A stretch of 64,000 nt of DNA from Paenibacillus sp. Soil766. Lineage in GTDB: Bacteria; Bacillota; Bacilli; Paenibacillales; NBRC-103111. The DNA lies in the NCBI RefSeq assembly GCF_001428105.1, contig NZ_LMSJ01000060.1:141307-205306 (forward strand), read 5' to 3'. This document shows, one piece after another, positions 43,326-51,398 of this stretch. The notes under the pieces were generated by a model that saw only the letters and a program-made list of their open reading frames with translations, searched no databases and had not been told where the DNA came from. The position numbers and the translations under genes are program-made. Numbering within the stretch: the stretch's first letter is position 1; every line of letters begins with the position of its first letter.

Positions 43326-44294
43326 CTACCAGATTCCCGTCTGGTTCATTTTTTTAGCCAGATAGTTCGCTCCCAGAATGAGGACCATGGCTATCACATT
43401 TTTAAACAAACCAACCGCAGTAGCAAAGGAATAATCCAGTTTCGTTAAACCTTCTCTGTACACATAGGTATCGATAATGTCGGCCACTTCATAAACCGCA
43501 GGGGAATACAACAGCAACACCTTTTCAAACCCGGCATTCAGCAAGCCTCCGATCGACAAGACTAGCAATATCACAATTACAGGCGTAATACCTGGTAGTG
43601 TAATGTGCCACGCTTGACGCACACGTCCGGCGCCATCCATTCTTGCCGCCTCATATAGACCTGGATCAATGCTAGTCATAGCGGCCAAATACAAAATGCT
43701 CCCCCATCCAATCGACTGCCACACATGGGAAATAACGAGAATACTCCGGAAATAATCAGGGCTGCCAAGGAAATGGATTGGTTCTCCGCCAAATTTAACG
43801 ACCATCGCATTGATCATGCCTCCATCGGTAGACAAAATCATCATCGTCAAACCCGCCAATACGACGGTGGAAATGAAATGCGGCAAATAGGAAATCGTTT
43901 GGACGACTTTCTTAAACACAGCAAATCGCAATTCGTTTAGCAAAAGAGCCAAAAGAATAGAAGCCGGGAATCCAAACAGCAGCTTATACAGACTGATGAA
44001 CAGCGTATTTCGCATGACATTCCAGAAATAAATCGAGTTCATGAAGCGGATGAAATGCTTAAATCCGACCCACTCACTGGTGAAAATCGCACTGACTCCC
44101 TCGAACGGAGAGATCTCCTTAAACGCCACAATGATGCCAAACATCGGGATATAATCGAAGATTAGGAAATACAGCATACCCGGAAGGATGAGATAGTAAT
44201 AAAAACGGTGTATCTTGATGGACGACCAAAGTCGCCGTCTTGCAACAGGCTTACTGCTCGGGGATTTCGCAACCGCTGGATTCATGGATGACAA
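43326..44294 (-). CDS. Carbohydrate ABC permease (LplB type), importer operon 2
   Basis: A 322-aa permease with YIPMFGIIVAFKEISPF and docking loop EAARMDGAG. I keep the TTG start at 44294 because AAAGGAG lies eight bases upstream; the ATG at 44285 would be 17 bases away. The binding-protein gene ends 118 bases upstream. Confidence 0.91.
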   Translation of the reverse strand: MSSMNPAVAKSPSSKPVARRRLWSSIKIHRFYYYLILPGMLYFLIFDYIPMFGIIVAFKEISPFEGVSAIFTSEWVGFKHFIRFMNSIYFWNVMRNTLFISLYKLLFGFPASILLALLLNELRFAVFKKVVQTISYLPHFISTVVLAGLTMMILSTDGGMINAMVVKFGGEPIHFLGSPDYFRSILVISHVWQSIGWGSILYLAAMTSIDPGLYEAARMDGAGRVRQAWHITLPGITPVIVILLVLSIGGLLNAGFEKVLLLYSPAVYEVADIIDTYVYREGLTKLDYSFATAVGLFKNVIAMVLILGANYLAKKMNQTGIW

Positions 44295-44412
44295 AGGCGT
44301 ATCTCCTTTCTTAACCGTTCACGGCGGCAAGCGTAAATCTGTTGTGGGCGCAAGCCGCCGTTACGCGATTGTTGTATGCAATTCATCTCTTACATCATGG
44401 CAATGGCATGCC

Positions 44413-45954
44413 TTATTTTTTCTTCTTTTCGTTATACTGCTTCGTGTATTCCGCGATCCACTTGTCGAGGCCCGCTTTATTCAGTTGATCGATATATTTA
44501 TCGAACTCCGCAATTGGCCTTGCGCCCGTTACGAATTTCACCAACTCCTCATTTCGCAAGCGGTCGATATCGCCAAGCGTCGGCACATTATCTTGCAGTG
44601 CTTTCTTGTCGTACATAATCGTGGCATCAACTGGCATTTTCGCGACTTCAAGCTTTAACAAATTTTTGTTCAAGTATTCAGCATGCATTTTCTTAATTGG
44701 ATCTTGGAAGGCATACTTCGTTTCAATTGCCGTTGCCAGCGAGAGCCAATATTCACCCGCGTACGTAATCTCTTTGTTTTTCAATTCAATATCAAACTTG
44801 CTGTTCCCGACATAGTTCCAGTTCGTGCCGAACGCTGCATTCAGTGAATTCGTCGGAATGTCTTGATATTGATGGTTAATAAATGTCATGACCGCTTCCG
44901 GATTTTTCGCTTTTTTCGTAATTAATTGCGCCGTTGTGCTTCCCGGAGTAGCCGTCATGAGCTTACCTTTCGGTCCTTGGATGCCTTGTATCATTTCATA
45001 GTTCGCATCTGCTGGCAGGTTAGGCTTCACTTGCGGGAATAGCAGCGTGATCCGAGAGTACCACATCGATGATGTGCCTACCCGGTTCGTTTTTAGCAAT
45101 TCTAGCGGATCGAACTTGGCAAAAGATTCCTTATAGATATAGCCTTTCTGATACCAGTCGGCCATCTTTGCCGCAAAGTCTTTAAACCCAGGGGCAAGCT
45201 CCATCGGTTTGACCTTCTGGTCTGCAGGGTCAATCCAGTTGCTATTCCCATGTTCGGTGAATCCACCTAGCAAGGCGTTTTTAATTCCGGCCAGATCCGT
45301 CATCATCGGGATCGTATCGTCTTTGCCATTGCCATCAGGATCCTTCTCTTTAAACGCTTTCAAAACAGCTTCCAACTCATCCAACGTTTTAGGCATTTGC
45401 AAATTCAGCTTCTTGAGCCAATCGGTACGGATCCAAAGCGGATAGTGGGTTGCCGGCATGCCCCGTGGAATACCCCAAATTTTCCCGTCCTTATCCGTCA
45501 TGTAATCCCATGCTTCCTTAGGCCAAGCCTTCTTAATGTCCTGTCCGTACTTATCGAGCAAATCGTTGAGCGGAATGATCGCGCCTTTCGAAGCATAATC
45601 ATCCCAGTTCCCCTGGAACGTATCGAGTTCATCTTTGGAGCCTAAGAGAAGGTTCAGCTTTTCCTTAGCGGCATCTGCGCCTTGCGGTGGGACGATGGTG
45701 GAGGGCTCGATGCCAAGCTTATCGATATACATCTTCTTCATCTCTTCCAACTTCTCAGGCACACTGCCTTCCGGCTTCGCATTCAATGCCCCCGTGTTTT
45801 GGTAGATATGAATTTTGGGAATTACTTTTGGCTCGCTAGTTTTTGAAGCATCCGTAGCTGCTCCCTTACTGTCCGTATTGGAGCATGCCGCTAATGTGAA
45901 CGCGGATAACACCACTATCGCGGTAGAAGCACTGACAACCTTTCTCTTCATCAT
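44413..45954 (-). CDS. Glycan-binding lipoprotein, importer operon 2
   Basis: A 513-aa solute-binding protein with signal peptide and lipobox (FTLAAC). It has the DPDGNGKDDTIPM loop seen in the family. As the first gene after the promoter at 46034-46077 it heads the operon binding protein - LplB - YtcP - cytoplasmic sialidase. The ligand is probably a sialylated or sialic-acid-containing sugar. ATG 45954 follows GGGAGGAAC; the longer frame from 46029 includes that site. Confidence 0.92.
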   Translation of the reverse strand: MMKRKVVSASTAIVVLSAFTLAACSNTDSKGAATDASKTSEPKVIPKIHIYQNTGALNAKPEGSVPEKLEEMKKMYIDKLGIEPSTIVPPQGADAAKEKLNLLLGSKDELDTFQGNWDDYASKGAIIPLNDLLDKYGQDIKKAWPKEAWDYMTDKDGKIWGIPRGMPATHYPLWIRTDWLKKLNLQMPKTLDELEAVLKAFKEKDPDGNGKDDTIPMMTDLAGIKNALLGGFTEHGNSNWIDPADQKVKPMELAPGFKDFAAKMADWYQKGYIYKESFAKFDPLELLKTNRVGTSSMWYSRITLLFPQVKPNLPADANYEMIQGIQGPKGKLMTATPGSTTAQLITKKAKNPEAVMTFINHQYQDIPTNSLNAAFGTNWNYVGNSKFDIELKNKEITYAGEYWLSLATAIETKYAFQDPIKKMHAEYLNKNLLKLEVAKMPVDATIMYDKKALQDNVPTLGDIDRLRNEELVKFVTGARPIAEFDKYIDQLNKAGLDKWIAEYTKQYNEKKKK

Positions 45955-46033
45955 GTCTGTTCCTCCCTTTTTTCTGTTCCATTCCCAGGTTTCACAAGAT
46001 GATCCCTCGGTCAGTGCTAACGATAGCACGCCA

Positions 46034-46077
46034 ATGAAAGCGTTTTATATAATAAACTTTCTACATCTGTACTACAA
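46034..46077 (-). promoter_or_regulatory. Promoter and cre-like site of importer operon 2
   Basis: Minus-strand TTGTAG (46077-46072), a 17-bp spacer and TATTAT (46054-46049) make a reasonable housekeeping promoter. Directly downstream, ATGAAAGCGTTTTAT (plus strand, 46034-46048) fits the cre pattern with one mismatch, so CcpA repression is likely. Confidence 0.6.
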
Positions 46078-46152
46078 TTTTTACATGTCAAAATAATACT
46101 AATGCATATCATCCCTGCAACAGCCGCGTGCATGCGGGTATTAGGATGCTGC

Positions 46153-48507
46153 TTACGATCCGTACATTTTTTTGTACTCCCCTGGTGTCAGACCTTTCAT
46201 TTCTTTAAACACCTTAATAAAATAGTACGAGTTGCTGTAGCCAACTTGCTTGCCGATCTCGCCTATTTTCATATCGCTGTGAACTAACAGCTCTCTGCTT
46301 TTTTCAATCCTGACTTTCTTCAAAACGTCGACAAACGGCTGACCGGTAATTTGCTTAAAAAGCCTACTGATGTACGCTGGGTTCAAATGTAATTGCTCAG
46401 CTACGGTATTCAAGGAAATATCTTGACCGTAGTCCCGTTCGATCATTTCCATGATTTTGGTAATATGCTGGTTCCCTTTCGCATTCGTTTCCTGTTCAAT
46501 ATAAGCTGTCGTTAACCGTATAAGCCTTTGAAACCAGCGCCCGATTTTATCCATGGTATCTTGTTCCAATAGCTCCCGGTACGGATCCGTCTCGCTGCCT
46601 ATGACGTTCCTCATATCTGCCCCCAACTGATTGTAGGCATGAATGATTGCCGTCAACAGCTGTACAAACAGCGGCTGAATCTGATTATAGTGAAGTTTAT
46701 TTTTATGTGCGTTAATTTCGGAGATAAAGGCATCGAACATTCGGAGCGCTTCTTCCGTGCGCGCTGTTTTGAGATGGGCCAGTAGCTGATCTTCCTGCTG
46801 CTTAGGGTAGTGAAACCCGCTTTTGTTATCTATACGGATATCATCGATCGAAATGACGAAGCCATCCCCGTACAGGATTCGATATTCCAAGGCTTCCAAC
46901 GCGTCTTCATACGCTTGCGGCACATCCAAAATCGTCGGGCACAGACCGCCTATTCCAATCGTACATTGAGTCTGCAGCTGCTGATTAATCTCATCAAGAA
47001 GCTGTTGTCCCAGCAGGAACACTTGCTGCCGATCCATGCCATCGCTATTCATCACAATCGCAATGATATTCTTCTCGGCTTCAATGGCATACCATTTTTG
47101 GGGGAGAGCCGCACTGTTCGCTGCAACATCAAGCATACGTATTTTAAAAAGCTGCTCGGACGTGACGCTCGAAATCTCTCGGTCATCTAAGCTGAGGGCC
47201 CAGACTACCAAATGCTCCGATGCGATATCCACGCTTAAATAAGCTTTCTTGCTTTCGATTTCTTCCAGGGTCCAATTATGCCTGCGAATGAGCGATGATT
47301 TGAATTGCTCCCGGTGTACAGGGAGGCTCTCATTCAGCCTTTCTTTGTAATAATCTCTTTCGAATAGCGCCGATTGCATGAAATGTCCGATGGTGCCAAT
47401 TTCGTCCTCTTGCTCCATTTTCCGCTCGGATTCGCCTCCAATCATCGCTTTTAAACGGGAAATGGGCTTATAGAGGCTTCTCGACGATAAATAAGCAAGT
47501 GTCAGTGATATCACTATTAAAATGACTGCGGACAAGAAAATGGTTTGCTTTATAGAAGCCGTTCCTTTTGAAAGCGCCTCCATATCTGAGGTGTTTATAA
47601 ACGTCCAGCCCAATAACGAAGAAGCTGAATGCGTGATCAATTTGCGCTGGCTGCTTATTTTTGCTACAAATGCACCTGATTTCCCAACGATCTCACGATC
47701 ATTTGGCAGCAAGTGACTGATAGGCTGATGCATACTGGCCAGCTGGCTATGGAATAGGACCTTCCCTTCGGTCGACACGACGAAAATATCATCCTGATCG
47801 TTAACCTTACTAATCATTTGCTGGTGAATTAACTGAGCGTCTAGATTAATAATGATTGCGTTGTCGTCTTTTCTTGTTTTAAAAATAATCGTTAATACAT
47901 TCTTTTCCTTTGGCTGATATTGCTTAGCAATCCTCGTGTCCATAAATACAGCATCCTCTTGTGCAGCGAGCAACGCCGGATACCAGCCCTTGTCGTAAAA
48001 ATCATCCATCGCAAATTGCCTGTTCGAACCGTCGTACTCGGAAGTAATGACTAGGTTTTTATTATGATCATAGTAATACACGCTATCAACGAATTCATTG
48101 GACATCCGAAACAGATTAATCGTCAAAAAGGAGTTTTTCTTGGAGGATAAATAGGCATTCAAGGCTTGTAGATCCTCTACTTTTAGCTCTCCCTGCAACG
48201 CCTCGTAATAACGGCCATTCGGGAATTGCTCAAACTCCTGAAAAGATTGATTGAGCACAAGCTGATTCGAGTTCTCCTTGATTCGTTTCAGTACGATTTC
48301 GATGGCATTCCGCGTCTGGTTCAAGTATTGCAGCTTGCTCTTTCCCGTCTCTTCTTCGAATGTTTGAGAAACCTTCTTGTATGCGAGAACGTCGGAAAGC
48401 AAATTAGGTATCACGGCAATGAGTACGGTGGTCATAATTAATTTGATAAAGAATGTTCTGCGAAACATTTTATTTAACCAGGTAAACCTTTTGTTCCCTT
48501 TGAACAT
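46153..48507 (-). CDS. Membrane-anchored AraC-family regulator of importer operon 2
   Basis: A 784-aa regulator with the same plan as the one at 5112-7325. Membrane helices lie at about 17-38 and 300-323, with an extracellular sensor domain between, and an AraC double helix-turn-helix fills the last 100 residues (LHLNPAYISRLFKQITGQP; YSNSYYFIKVFKEMKGLTP). It sits directly upstream of the binding protein of operon 2, so it likely controls that operon in response to an external sugar or the loaded binding protein. ATG 48507 has GGAAAGGGG about ten bases upstream; the longer frame from 48561 has no site. Confidence 0.88.
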   Translation of the reverse strand: MFKGNKRFTWLNKMFRRTFFIKLIMTTVLIAVIPNLLSDVLAYKKVSQTFEEETGKSKLQYLNQTRNAIEIVLKRIKENSNQLVLNQSFQEFEQFPNGRYYEALQGELKVEDLQALNAYLSSKKNSFLTINLFRMSNEFVDSVYYYDHNKNLVITSEYDGSNRQFAMDDFYDKGWYPALLAAQEDAVFMDTRIAKQYQPKEKNVLTIIFKTRKDDNAIIINLDAQLIHQQMISKVNDQDDIFVVSTEGKVLFHSQLASMHQPISHLLPNDREIVGKSGAFVAKISSQRKLITHSASSLLGWTFINTSDMEALSKGTASIKQTIFLSAVILIVISLTLAYLSSRSLYKPISRLKAMIGGESERKMEQEDEIGTIGHFMQSALFERDYYKERLNESLPVHREQFKSSLIRRHNWTLEEIESKKAYLSVDIASEHLVVWALSLDDREISSVTSEQLFKIRMLDVAANSAALPQKWYAIEAEKNIIAIVMNSDGMDRQQVFLLGQQLLDEINQQLQTQCTIGIGGLCPTILDVPQAYEDALEALEYRILYGDGFVISIDDIRIDNKSGFHYPKQQEDQLLAHLKTARTEEALRMFDAFISEINAHKNKLHYNQIQPLFVQLLTAIIHAYNQLGADMRNVIGSETDPYRELLEQDTMDKIGRWFQRLIRLTTAYIEQETNAKGNQHITKIMEMIERDYGQDISLNTVAEQLHLNPAYISRLFKQITGQPFVDVLKKVRIEKSRELLVHSDMKIGEIGKQVGYSNSYYFIKVFKEMKGLTPGEYKKMYGS

Positions 48508-48563
48508 ACAGTCTATTGCCCCTTTCCTAAAGAACTTTCCCTGATCACGAATGACGATCATCC

Positions 48564-48597
48564 ATTCAAAAAAAGCCTAAAACCAATGGTTTTAGGC
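48564..48597 (-). terminator. Terminator of the nan operon
   Basis: A perfect 10-bp stem (GCCTAAAACC / GGTTTTAGGC, loop AAT) is followed on the minus strand by seven T. It ends the nanA-yhcH transcript before the AraC gene. A near copy occurs at 53266-53299. Confidence 0.88.
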
Positions 48598-48659
48598 AAA
48601 GTATATCTTAAACAGTGGGCTAGAGCATCACTTAAGTTTCACACAGGCCATGCTCAGCG

Positions 48660-49133
48660 CTAGCCTTCAAACAAATCGCGATGAATCTTCACAACCAGCT
48701 TCACTAAGTGAACAACACCTTCAGGATGACAGTTAGGACGATGAACTTCACCAGGCCAAAATATGCTGAAATCGCCCGGCCGAAGCCGCATGTACGACTC
48801 ATTCTCAACCTGCTCATAGAGAGCATAATCACTCTCTGCCAAGCGATCTTCCACACTGTGGTTGTTGTCTGAGTCTTGGGCGTAACCCTGCCACTCCTCT
48901 CCCTCTACCACAAGATGGATGTCAGCATACTGCGCATGCACCTCAGCAAGCCGTTCCTCGCTTGTGCATGTCGTTGGAGACTGTTTCATGACATACAATC
49001 GCTTCCCATCAAGTTCAATCTTAGATGGCATGTCAGCGACACTTAACTGAGTGATAGCAGCGAGCGCTCGACGCACAATACCGCTGTATTGGCTCTTGTT
49101 TTGTTCCCATGTGCTAATAGTGTCAACAATCAT
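48660..49133 (-). CDS. YhcH/NanQ-family sugar anomerase
   Basis: A 157-aa cupin-like protein of the YhcH/YjgK/YiaL family. Conserved features include HAQYADIHLVVEGEE, a central acidic patch and PGEVHRPNC metal/ligand histidines. E. coli YhcH (NanQ) speeds up the alpha/beta interconversion of N-acetylneuraminate, since the lyase takes only one anomer. Here it follows the lyase gene by 11 bases with its ribosome site (AGGAGGGG) overlapping the lyase stop, which supports the same role. Confidence 0.88.
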   Translation of the reverse strand: MIVDTISTWEQNKSQYSGIVRRALAAITQLSVADMPSKIELDGKRLYVMKQSPTTCTSEERLAEVHAQYADIHLVVEGEEWQGYAQDSDNNHSVEDRLAESDYALYEQVENESYMRLRPGDFSIFWPGEVHRPNCHPEGVVHLVKLVVKIHRDLFEG

Positions 49134-49144
49134 AGCAGCCCCTC

Positions 49145-50092
49145 CTAGCGCTCCGCGTTCGCAACGAGTCGGTGACGACGCAATACGTCGCTCTGCGCGT
49201 AGTAGGACTCGATCCGTTCACGCTCTTCTGGCGTGAATTGTTTTAATGGCTGGCGGACGGTCGGCGTTGCGAAGACACCTTGTAGATACAGCATGTATTT
49301 CTCGTAGGCAATGACATCGAACTGAATCATATGCGCGATCAAGTCATTCGCTTCCGCTTGCATCGACTGCAAGGCCGCCATCACCGGACGTTCCTCGGAC
49401 GAGATCTTCTCAAACATCCCTGCAAATAAAGCAGGCATCATATTGAACGTACTGCCGATGGCACCATCCGCGCCTGCATAGGCGCCGCCGGTATACACTT
49501 CATCATGTCCGTTATAGATGAGGAAGTCTTGACCGCATCTCGCGCGGATTTGCTGCATTTCGAAAAGGTTTAGCGATGTAAATTTAACGCCGATGCATTG
49601 CGGGTTGCGGCTCATCTCTTCATAGAAGTCCATAGACAAGTTAACGCCAGTCGCACCAGGGAAATGATACACAATCATCGGAAGCGACACCGCCGCCATA
49701 ATAGCTTCATAATGCTCGCGGATTTCTTTCATCGACACTTTATAATAAAACGGAACGACCGCTGACACGGCATCTACGCCTTGGCTTTCTGCATGCTGAG
49801 CCAGCTTGATCGATTCTCTCGTACTGATGTTGCCCACATGCGCAATAATCGTGACGCGTCCTGCCGCAGCCTTCACAACGGCTTCCAACACCTGCTTACG
49901 CTCTTCACTTGTCAAAATAAAGCCTTCACCCGTACTTCCGCCTACGTAGAAGCCGTGAATCCCTTGTCCGATTTGATGCTCAACCAAACGGTCAAGAGAA
50001 GTAAAATCAATGTCGCCGTTCTCCAACATCGGGGTCAGAAGTGCTGTAAAAATGCCGCGAAACGCATTGCGGTTTGTCATTGGTTTGTTCAT
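49145..50092 (-). CDS. nanA: N-acetylneuraminate lyase
   Basis: A 315-aa DapA-superfamily aldolase. GGSTGEG (51-57) binds the substrate carboxylate, Tyr142 is the catalytic Tyr, and Lys170 in GVKFTSLNLFEMQQ forms the Schiff base; that motif is the signature of true sialic-acid lyases. It splits Neu5Ac into ManNAc and pyruvate. Downstream enzymes NanE, NanK, NagA and NagB are not in this window. ATG 50092 follows AAGGAGAG; the longer frame from 50179 runs through the promoter and is rejected. It heads the nanA-yhcH operon and is divergent from an AraC regulator. Confidence 0.93.
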   Translation of the reverse strand: MNKPMTNRNAFRGIFTALLTPMLENGDIDFTSLDRLVEHQIGQGIHGFYVGGSTGEGFILTSEERKQVLEAVVKAAAGRVTIIAHVGNISTRESIKLAQHAESQGVDAVSAVVPFYYKVSMKEIREHYEAIMAAVSLPMIVYHFPGATGVNLSMDFYEEMSRNPQCIGVKFTSLNLFEMQQIRARCGQDFLIYNGHDEVYTGGAYAGADGAIGSTFNMMPALFAGMFEKISSEERPVMAALQSMQAEANDLIAHMIQFDVIAYEKYMLYLQGVFATPTVRQPLKQFTPEERERIESYYAQSDVLRRHRLVANAER

Positions 50093-50152
50093 GTTGATCG
50101 TTCTCTCCTTCGCGCTACTTGCGCACGCACAATTTAGGTAGGTCATGCCTGT

Positions 50153-50213
50153 ATTGTAGCCCGAAGGATTGCCGTTCATATTTCATTTTTTTATAAATCC
50201 TTTCATTTCTTTA
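50153..50213 (-). promoter_or_regulatory. AraC-type operator and promoter of the nan operon
   Basis: Minus-strand -10 TACAAT lies at 50158-50153. Direct repeats TCATTTTTTTA (50183-50193) and TCATTTCTTTA (50203-50213), 20 bp apart, start 25 bp from the -10. The arrangement matches the sialidase promoter at 41139-41199 base for base in spacing. The adjacent AraC gene is the best candidate activator. Confidence 0.75.
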
Positions 50214-50218
50214 CGAAA

Positions 50219-50234
50219 TTGAAACCGCTATAAT
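50219..50234 (+). promoter_or_regulatory. -10 element and cre-like site of the AraC gene
   Basis: Perfect TATAAT at 50229-50234, 36 bases before the ATG, overlaps TTGAAACCGCTATAA (50219-50233), a cre pattern with one mismatch. The adjacent repeat operator lies directly upstream, so the regulator may control itself. Confidence 0.55.
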
Positions 50235-50269
50235 AGAGCTACAACGGTCTGGAGGTGAAGCACAACATC

Positions 50270-51124
50270 ATGTATCCACAATACCTTTTCGAATACCCTA
50301 ATATCGATACCGACTTTCCTTTCCATATGAAGAAAAAAGGGTACACCTCCGTCCCTTCCCATCGTCACGATTTTATCGAGTTTTCACTGGTAGTAGCCGG
50401 CAAAGGCAATGAAAAGATTAACGGCGTAGAACATGACATGCGGCCAGGGACAATTGTTTTGTTGCTGCCGTATCAAATTCATGAGTATCGAGCTGACGCC
50501 CACGAGAAACTGTTGATGTACATTTGCAATTTTGACATGAAGCTCATTACCGCTGGCCCCGAATCCGCTTGGGGGTTGCATGATCTGTTTCACAGCCTCG
50601 GCAGCGCTCAACCACCTTATATACAATTACAAGGCGAAGCTTATGAGGAAACCCTCCGACTATGGGAACGGCTATACCAAGAGCACAATTCGTCATTAAC
50701 TTGGAAGCCGATTATGCTCAAAGCTCTCTTGCTGGAGGCATTGGCCTTGTTCGTTCGCAGCAGAGGCAGCGAGGAAACCGCGAAGTCCGAGAAGCAACCT
50801 TCGATCTCTTCGAGAAGCATATGGTCCGTTGTTCAATACGTGTACGACCATTATTTAGAACCCTTATCTTTAACGTCATTATCCGAAAAGTTTCACCTTC
50901 ACCCCACCCAGCTCAGCACACTGTTCGGGGAGTCCTTCGGTATCCATTTTGTCGATTTCCTGCACGAACTGCGCATTCGTCATGCCTGCAGCCTGTTAAT
51001 TTCCTCCGATCTCCCCATCTCACAAGTAGCCTATGAGTCTGGATTCTCCTCCTATCCCACGTTTTCACGAACGTTTCTGCGTGTTAAAGGGATTACACCG
51101 AGTGAGTATCGGAAGCAGAAGTAG
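50270..51124 (+). CDS. AraC-family regulator with cupin domain, probable nan/sialidase activator
   Basis: A 284-aa soluble regulator. The N-terminal cupin (about 20-110, with HRHDFIEFSLVVAGKG) should bind a sugar, and the C-terminal 100 residues form the AraC double helix-turn-helix (LHPTQLSTLFGESFG; YESGFSSYPTFSRTFLRVKG). Divergent from nanA and next to the repeat operator, it is the prime candidate for the activator of both nanA and the 974-aa sialidase. ATG 50270 follows GGAGGTGA by 11 bases; the GTG at 50255 lies inside that site. N-acetylneuraminate or ManNAc as inducer is inference. Confidence 0.9.
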   Translation: MYPQYLFEYPNIDTDFPFHMKKKGYTSVPSHRHDFIEFSLVVAGKGNEKINGVEHDMRPGTIVLLLPYQIHEYRADAHEKLLMYICNFDMKLITAGPESAWGLHDLFHSLGSAQPPYIQLQGEAYEETLRLWERLYQEHNSSLTWKPIMLKALLLEALALFVRSRGSEETAKSEKQPSISSRSIWSVVQYVYDHYLEPLSLTSLSEKFHLHPTQLSTLFGESFGIHFVDFLHELRIRHACSLLISSDLPISQVAYESGFSSYPTFSRTFLRVKGITPSEYRKQK

Positions 51125-51170
51125 GCAAAGGAGCCACTTATGGGGCACGTTTGGGGATCGGCAAGCCAAC

Positions 51171-51202
51171 AAAAAAACGGGATCCGCAACTACAGATCCC
51201 GT
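51171..51202 (-). terminator. Terminator left behind by a HAD-family gene
   Basis: An 8-bp stem (ACGGGATC / GATCCCGT) is followed on the minus strand by seven T. It lies 32 bases after the stop of the HAD remnant and so looks like that gene's original terminator. Confidence 0.75.
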
Positions 51203-51233
51203 TAAACAATCGCATATAACTGTTCAATATTAT

Positions 51234-51320
51234 TTATCGTAAAATCAGAAACACTACTTTTCTCACGGGATAGGAATCAAAAAGAGTACCATCAAAATCC
51301 CAAATCACGTGTTTATACAT
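51234..51320 (-). pseudogene. Remnant of a HAD-superfamily phosphatase
   Basis: A 28-codon minus-strand frame begins at ATG 51320 after GGGAAGTGAC. It reads MYKHVIWDFDGTLFDSYPV, the unmistakable motif I of HAD hydrolases (nucleophile Asp in DFDGT). It then loses similarity and stops at 51234. The family needs about 200 residues, so the rest has been deleted, leaving the start, motif I and the terminator. It sits in the gap 51125-51398 with no other gene. Confidence 0.8.
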
Positions 51321-51398
51321 GTCACTTCCCACTTAGTAAAACGCCTCAAGGTATTACACCCCCGAAGCTTGGTCGCTATATGCTTGCTCTAGGTTCTT

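Noticed and set aside
51125..51398. Expected HAD hydrolase gene in full
   Set aside because: Only the first 28 codons are present; no further HAD motifs appear in any frame, so it is recorded as a remnant.
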